A DNA stretch of 10,809 nucleotides from Oscillospiraceae bacterium. Lineage in GTDB: Bacteria > Bacillota > Clostridia > Oscillospirales > Ruminococcaceae. The translations under genes were made by a program, and so were the position numbers. Position 1 is the first letter of the stretch; each line of letters starts with the position of its first letter. The DNA lies in assembly GCA_016296165.1 (NCBI GenBank), contig JAEDJV010000078.1:1-10809 (forward strand), written 5' to 3'. This document shows positions 6,651-10,809 of this stretch, piece by piece. The notes beneath the pieces were generated by a model. The model made no database searches. It was not told the DNA's origin and saw only the letters and a program-made list of their open reading frames with translations.

Positions 6651-7537
6651 ACGGTATACTTTGTATAAATAAGCCGGAAGGTTTTACGTCGTTTGATGTT
6701 GTGGCGAAACTGCGCGGAATTCTCAGGACAAAAAAGATAGGACATGCCGGCACCCTCGATCCTATGGCGACCGGTGTGCTGCCTGTGTTTGTGGGAAATG
6801 CTACAAAAGCATGCGATATTATGCCCGACAGCAGCAAGGCATATCGTGCCTCATTCAGACTCGGACAGCAGACTGACACACAGGATTCCACAGGAAATAT
6901 AATCAGAACTTCTGAAGTAAACTGCAGTAAAGCGGATGTTATATCTGTTCTCCCGGATTTTACAGGAGATATAATGCAGATTCCGCCTATGTACTCGGCA
7001 GTCTCGGTAAACGGAAAGAGACTCTATGAGCTTGCAAGACAGGGAATTGAAGTTGAGCGTAAACCACGCAGGATTACAGTTTCCTCACTCATACTTGAAG
7101 AATTTTCCGAGAATACGGGAGAAGGGGTTTTTTATGTGGAGTGTTCAAAAGGAACTTATATCAGAACCCTGATAAATGACATCGGCGAATTGCTTGGCTG
7201 CGGAGGAATCATGACCGCACTTGTGCGTACAGTTTCCAATGGTTTTTCACTTTCGGACAGTGTGACACTTGACGAAGTACAAAAGTATGCTGATGAAGGA
7301 AGAGCCGGGGAACTTCTTATGCCGGTAGAATGTGTATTTGAAGAATTTCCGTCAGTATGTCTGGACAAACGATGTACGGAACTCTACAGAAACGGTGTAA
7401 AACTGTTTGCTGAAAAAATAAATATTCCGGATTCAGATGAATCTGTGAGGTACAGAGTATTTTCATACGAAAAAAAATTTATGGGACTTGCTTTTGTAAA
7501 AGACGGATGTCTCAGAGTTTTCAAAAATTTTGCCTGA
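6647..7537 (+). CDS. truB: tRNA pseudouridine(55) synthase TruB
   Basis: TruB converts U55 of the T-loop of most tRNAs to pseudouridine and acts as a tRNA chaperone. The product has 296 residues (family about 300). Visible motifs: INKPEGFTSFDVV (7-19), GHAGTLDPMATGVLPV (32-47) with catalytic Asp38, FRLGQQTDTQDSTG (70-83), the Tyr116 block PPMYSAVSVNGKRLYELAR (113-131), CSKGTYIRTL (166-175), and a C-terminal PUA-like part (about 230-290). The start is TTG 6647, which overlaps the nrnA stop as TTGA. The next in-frame ATG is residue 40, beyond the catalytic Asp, so TTG is required. GGTGA at 6636-6640 is 6 bases upstream. The overlap implies translational coupling to nrnA. Confidence 0.97.
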   Translation: MNGILCINKPEGFTSFDVVAKLRGILRTKKIGHAGTLDPMATGVLPVFVGNATKACDIMPDSSKAYRASFRLGQQTDTQDSTGNIIRTSEVNCSKADVISVLPDFTGDIMQIPPMYSAVSVNGKRLYELARQGIEVERKPRRITVSSLILEEFSENTGEGVFYVECSKGTYIRTLINDIGELLGCGGIMTALVRTVSNGFSLSDSVTLDEVQKYADEGRAGELLMPVECVFEEFPSVCLDKRCTELYRNGVKLFAEKINIPDSDESVRYRVFSYEKKFMGLAFVKDGCLRVFKNFA

Positions 7538-7545
7538 GCATGAAA

Positions 7546-7550
7546 AGAGG
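7546..7550 (+). promoter_or_regulatory. Ribosome binding site of ribF (start-deciding)
   Basis: AGAGG at 7546-7550 lies 6 bases before TTG 7557. The alternative upstream TTG at 7530 overlaps truB and has only TTTTCAAAAATT before it, with no Shine-Dalgarno match, so TTG 7557 is preferred. Confidence 0.65.
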
Positions 7551-7556
7551 CGTGAT

Positions 7557-8459
7557 TTGGACATAAAAAATTTTTCCGGAAAGAAAACTGCTGTGGCACT
7601 CGGAATGTTTGACGGTGTTCATATTGGCCACAGAGCAGTATTCGAAAGGGCAGAGAGTTTTGAAAAATGCGGTACAGAGGCTGCGGTTTTTACTTTTGAT
7701 ACCGGCAGCCTTGACACCAAACATGGCAGAAGCTACAGATATATAGTGCCTAATAAAGTAAAACTTGATATGATCAGAAGAGCAGGAATAAAAAATATTC
7801 TTTGTGCTGATTTTGTCAGGCTTAAGGATCTTGAGGCAGAAGAATTTGCAAAACTTATACTTGCCGAAAAAATGAATGCAGAAGTTGTTGTATGCGGACC
7901 TGATTTCAGATTTGGAAAAGGTGCGGGATGCGGTGTCAGGGATCTTGAAAGATTAGGACTTAAGTATGGATTTAAAGTCAGTACAGTAAGTCCTGTTGTA
8001 AAAGACGGTGATGTCGTATCATCTTCAAAGATACGTTCACTTTTGTCAGAGGGCAGTATAAAAAAAGCAAATGAATTTTTAGGCTATAATTACACGATAA
8101 CACAATCCGTCATGGACGGTAAACATATAGGAAGAACTATTGATTTTCCGACTGTAAATCAGTTTTTTGACGAAGGACAGCTCATTCCGGCTTACGGAGT
8201 TTATGCGTCAGAAACCGTGATTGACGGAAAAGCATACAGAGCAGTTACAAATATCGGAGTCAAACCTACAGTAACTGACGAATGCGTTCCGCTTGCAGAA
8301 ACTCATATAATAGGATACAGCGGCAATCTCTACGGACAAGTCCTGGAGATTAGTCTTTCGGAATATCTGCGCGGCGAGAGGAAGTTTGATTCTCTAGGCG
8401 CACTTAAGACGCAGATAGCAAAGGATACAGAAACAGTTAAGTCATTGGGAGGAATATAA
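7557..8459 (+). CDS. ribF: Bifunctional riboflavin kinase/FAD synthetase RibF
   Basis: RibF phosphorylates riboflavin to FMN and adenylates FMN to FAD. From TTG 7557 it has 300 residues, near the family's 310. The N-terminal FMN adenylyltransferase domain has GMFDGVHIGH (16-25), CGPDFRFGKG (113-122) and SSSKIR (155-160, the ISSTxIR-type motif). The C-terminal flavokinase domain has GKHIGRTIDFPTVN (188-201, the PTAN-type motif with Val for Ala), AYGVYA (212-217), NIGVKPTV and ETHIIGYSGNLYG (248-260). One oddity: the usual TFDPHP reads TFDTGS (46-51). The start could also be TTG 7530 (309 residues, 8-base overlap with truB), but the ribosome binding site supports 7557. An ATG start would cut the first motif. 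It lies directly behind truB, as in many Bacillota; no FMN riboswitch precedes it. Confidence 0.94.
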   Translation: MDIKNFSGKKTAVALGMFDGVHIGHRAVFERAESFEKCGTEAAVFTFDTGSLDTKHGRSYRYIVPNKVKLDMIRRAGIKNILCADFVRLKDLEAEEFAKLILAEKMNAEVVVCGPDFRFGKGAGCGVRDLERLGLKYGFKVSTVSPVVKDGDVVSSSKIRSLLSEGSIKKANEFLGYNYTITQSVMDGKHIGRTIDFPTVNQFFDEGQLIPAYGVYASETVIDGKAYRAVTNIGVKPTVTDECVPLAETHIIGYSGNLYGQVLEISLSEYLRGERKFDSLGALKTQIAKDTETVKSLGGI

Positions 8460-8460
8460 A

Positions 8461-10119
8461 TTGAATAACGAGCAGTTTGCAGAGCTTTTATTTCCGGATA
8501 TAAAAAACACACCGGACTATTACGAAGAAAAATATCCTCAGAGAGAGCTGCCGGATAAAGCAGAGGTAACACGTATCGGACCTAGCCCGACAGGTTTCAT
8601 TCACTTAGGAAATCTTTACAGCGCAATGGCTGGTGAACGTCTGGCGCACAGAAGCGGCGGTGTATTTTATCTTCGTATAGAAGATACTGACAATAAACGT
8701 AAGGTTGACGGTGCAGTTGAATCTGTTATTTCATCTCTCGATTATTTTAACATCCGGTTTGATGAAGGCGCTGAAGTTGACAGACAGGCAGGTTCTGTAT
8801 GTTACGGTCCGTTCTATCAGAGACAGCGTGCAGAGGTCTATCAGACTTATGTAAAGGAGCTTGTAAAACAGGGACTTGCATACCCTTGCTTCTGCAGTGA
8901 AGAGGATCTTGATGCAATCAGAAAGGAACAGACTGATAACAAGGTTGATGATATCGGATATTACGGAAAATATGCAAAGTGTCGCTGCCTTAGTTGTGAA
9001 GAAGCAGCTGAAAAGATTAAAAACGGTGTTCCTTACAGTATGCGTCTGCGTTCACAGGGTACACCCGGAAATACTATTAAGTTCAGAGATGAAATTATGG
9101 GAGAGATATCTCTGCCGGAAAACATAATGGACGTCGTAATACTCAAGTCAGACGGAATACCGACATATCACTTTGCACACGCAGTTGATGATCACCTCAT
9201 GAGAACTACAACTGTCATACGTGGATGCGAATGGCTTCCTTCAGTTCCTGTTCATGTTGAACTGTTCAGCGTACTCGGATTCAGAAGACCTAAGTACGCT
9301 CATACAGCACAGCTTATGAAGATTGAAGACGGCAAGAAGAGGAAACTTTCCAAGAGAAAGGATCCTGAACTTTCACTCGGTTACTACAGAGAACTTGGAT
9401 ATCATCCGGAAGCAGTAAGAGTTTATCTTATGACGATACTCAACTCGAATTTTGAGGAATGGTATCAGAAGAATCCTGAACTTCCTCTTGAGGAATTTAA
9501 CTTCTCACTCAAGAAAATGGGCGTTTCAGGTATTCTCTTTGACCTTCAGAAACTTGATGATATAAGCGGAAACATTATTTCTGCAAAGGACAGAGCCGAT
9601 GTTTATGAATATTTCCTTAACTGGATGAAGGAATACAAGCCTGAATCAGTTCCGGTGTATTTCGGTGATCCTGACAAGATGGGCAGAATCATGGATCTCT
9701 GCATGGGTGTGGGTCAGAAGAGAAGACGTAAGGACTTTATCAACTGCATACAGATGTTTGATCTTCTTTCATATTTCTTTGATGATATTTTTGCACCTGA
9801 GTATGAATTTGAAAACTATGAAAACATGACTGATATAATCGCCGAGTTTAAGGACACTTACGACTTTAATGACGATTCTTCTGCATGGTTTAACAAACTC
9901 AAAGCTATTGCTGACAAGTTTGGATATGCTTCAGACATGAAGGCATACAAGCAGGAACCTGACAAATACAAGGGAAATGTAAGTCATGTAGCCGAGATTA
10001 TCAGAGTTGCTGTTACAGGCAGAAAGAATACACCGGATCTGTGGACAATTATGCAGATACTTGGTGCTGACAGCTGCATGAAACGTCTTGACAAGGCAGC
10101 AGAATATCTTGGCAGATAA
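8461..10119 (+). CDS. gltX: Glutamate--tRNA ligase (long clostridial form)
   Basis: Class I synthetase charging tRNA-Glu with glutamate; in Bacillota it often also makes Glu-tRNA-Gln for GatCAB (family knowledge, not shown here). The product has 552 residues, longer than typical GluRS (about 470-490), mainly from an N-terminal extension (1-35) and a longer C-terminal part. Motifs: PSPTGFIHLG (41-50, HIGH-type), LRIEDTDNKRK, a likely zinc site C143-x-C145 with C174-x-C176, KSDGIPTYHFAHAVDDHLM, RGCEWL, and the KMSKS-type loop KLSKRKDPE (295-303). The C-terminal helical anticodon-binding region begins at about 330. The start is TTG 8461 with GGGAGGA (8447-8453) 7 bases upstream and no useful ATG before the HIGH motif. 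It begins one base after the ribF stop, so it is probably cotranscribed and coupled. Confidence 0.93.
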   Translation: MNNEQFAELLFPDIKNTPDYYEEKYPQRELPDKAEVTRIGPSPTGFIHLGNLYSAMAGERLAHRSGGVFYLRIEDTDNKRKVDGAVESVISSLDYFNIRFDEGAEVDRQAGSVCYGPFYQRQRAEVYQTYVKELVKQGLAYPCFCSEEDLDAIRKEQTDNKVDDIGYYGKYAKCRCLSCEEAAEKIKNGVPYSMRLRSQGTPGNTIKFRDEIMGEISLPENIMDVVILKSDGIPTYHFAHAVDDHLMRTTTVIRGCEWLPSVPVHVELFSVLGFRRPKYAHTAQLMKIEDGKKRKLSKRKDPELSLGYYRELGYHPEAVRVYLMTILNSNFEEWYQKNPELPLEEFNFSLKKMGVSGILFDLQKLDDISGNIISAKDRADVYEYFLNWMKEYKPESVPVYFGDPDKMGRIMDLCMGVGQKRRRKDFINCIQMFDLLSYFFDDIFAPEYEFENYENMTDIIAEFKDTYDFNDDSSAWFNKLKAIADKFGYASDMKAYKQEPDKYKGNVSHVAEIIRVAVTGRKNTPDLWTIMQILGADSCMKRLDKAAEYLGR

Positions 10120-10133
10120 ATCGGAGGAAATCA

Positions 10134-10809
10134 ATGGAAGATTATAAGAATAAAAAATATCAGGAGAGACCTGAGTTCCCTAAGAGAGCTGTTATTACAG
10201 GTGGTATGCCTTATGGAAACAAGACTCTTCATTTTGGACATATAGGCGGAGTTTTCGTATTTGCAGACGTTTATGCAAGATTTTTGAGAGACAGAATTGG
10301 TAAGGATAATGTAATCTTTGTTTCCGGTACAGACTGTTATGGTTCTCCTATTGCTGAAAGTTACAGAAAACTTGTTGAGGCAGGTGAGTTCGAGGGAAGT
10401 ATAAGAGATTTTGTCGAAAGAAATCACCTGAAACAGAAAAAAACTCTTGAAGACTATGATATAAGCACAAACCTTTTTGCAGCCTCAGGGCTTGGACGTG
10501 CTTCAGAGATTCACAATGAAGTTTCTGAAAAAGTAATAAAGAAACTCTATGAAAACGGACATCTTTCGAAGATTACAACAAGACAGTTTTTTGATGAAAA
10601 GGCCGGTGTATTTTTAAACGGTCGTCAGGTTGTCGGAAAATGTCCTGTTGAAGGCTGCTGTTCAGAAAAGGGCTACGCAGATGAATGTGATCTCGGACAT
10701 CAGTATATGCCTGAAAACCTTATTGATCCTAAGAGCACTCTTACAGGAGATACCCCTGTTATGAAAGACGTTGTAAACTGGTACTTCAATCTTACTGAAT
10801 TCAACGATC
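10134..10809 (+). CDS. metG: Methionyl-tRNA synthetase-like class I tRNA ligase (partial, 3' end outside window)
   Basis: The first 225 codons are present; the frame is open to the window end. GGAGG at 10123-10127 is 6 bases before the ATG, and the gap to gltX is 14 bases. The product resembles MetRS: GGMPYGNKTLHFGHIGG (23-39, HIGH-type HFGH at 33-36), ADVYARFLRDR (44-54), VSGTDCYGSPI (63-73), a zinc-knuckle-like segment with C170, C175/C176, C185 and H189, then LIDPKSTLTGDTP (196-208) and the start of the WYFNL block (216-220). Differences from usual MetRS are TDCYG where TDEHG/DAHG is normal, and loss of the first CxxC knuckle (FFDEKAGVF at 152-160). The KMSKS loop and methionine-pocket Trp would lie beyond the end. 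It is either a divergent MetRS or a MetRS paralogue with another role; the gene symbol is provisional. Confidence 0.8.
   Translation, partial: MEDYKNKKYQERPEFPKRAVITGGMPYGNKTLHFGHIGGVFVFADVYARFLRDRIGKDNVIFVSGTDCYGSPIAESYRKLVEAGEFEGSIRDFVERNHLKQKKTLEDYDISTNLFAASGLGRASEIHNEVSEKVIKKLYENGHLSKITTRQFFDEKAGVFLNGRQVVGKCPVEGCCSEKGYADECDLGHQYMPENLIDPKSTLTGDTPVMKDVVNWYFNLTEFND

Noticed and set aside
7470..7556. FMN riboswitch before ribF
   Set aside because: The region is the coding end of truB with only a short gap and none of the conserved multi-stem FMN aptamer.
8085..8090. TATAAT inside ribF as a possible internal promoter
   Set aside because: No -35-like box lies 16-18 bases upstream; the nearest TTGTCA is 36 bases away.
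8876..9127. 83-codon + strand frame inside gltX
   Set aside because: It overlaps the GluRS zinc region and downstream core in another frame, with no ribosome binding site and no similarity I recognise.
10088..10093. Perfect TTGACA near the gltX 3' end as a promoter for the MetRS-like gene
   Set aside because: No acceptable -10 lies at 16-18 bases; the sequence there is GGCAGA/GCAGAT.

Overview
The window is a core-genome segment of a moderately AT-rich Bacillota (Firmicutes), most likely a clostridial organism near Ruminococcus/Oscillospiraceae. That placement is inferred from the gene order rimP-nusA-ylxR-ylxQ-infB-rbfA-nrnA-truB-ribF, strong GGAGG ribosome binding sites, heavy AGA/AGG arginine use, and a long clostridial-type GluRS with a KLSKRKDPE loop. 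All genes lie on the + strand. I see no mobile element, CRISPR array, phage gene, tRNA, rRNA or sign of recent transfer.

Layout. Positions 1-236 are non-coding and hold one very good sigma-A promoter (142-170, extended -10) and a short leader with a 10-bp hairpin (192-218) just before the rimP ribosome binding site. The nusA operon follows: rimP (30S maturation), nusA (transcription elongation/termination factor), ylxR (small RNA-binding protein), ylxQ (L7Ae-type K-turn protein, overlapping ylxR by 26 bases), infB (IF2) and rbfA (30S maturation). An 86-base gap after rbfA contains two clear stem-loops. Then come nrnA (DHH nanoRNase/pAp phosphatase), truB (tRNA psi55 synthase), ribF (FMN/FAD synthesis) and gltX (GluRS). 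The window ends inside a methionyl-tRNA-synthetase-like gene. From nrnA to gltX the genes are almost contiguous, and truB, ribF and gltX all use TTG start codons.

How it works together. The cluster couples transcription elongation (NusA), ribosome assembly (RimP, RbfA), initiation (IF2), RNA turnover and modification (NrnA, TruB, probably YlxR/YlxQ) and aminoacyl-tRNA supply (GluRS and the MetRS-like protein). In Bacillus ribF is usually followed by rpsO and pnp; here two class I tRNA synthetase genes take that place. No internal Rho-independent terminator is visible, so one long transcript from the 142-170 promoter is plausible, with the rbfA-nrnA stem-loops as the most likely processing or attenuation point.

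Novelty. This is mostly an ordinary housekeeping region; I do not see an undescribed multi-gene system. The best leads are the partial MetRS-like gene with altered signature motifs (TDCYG in place of the usual TDEHG type, first zinc knuckle missing), the paired stem-loops at 5599-5664, the GxxG-to-GPKR change in NusA KH1, and the TFDPHP-to-TFDTGS change in RibF.
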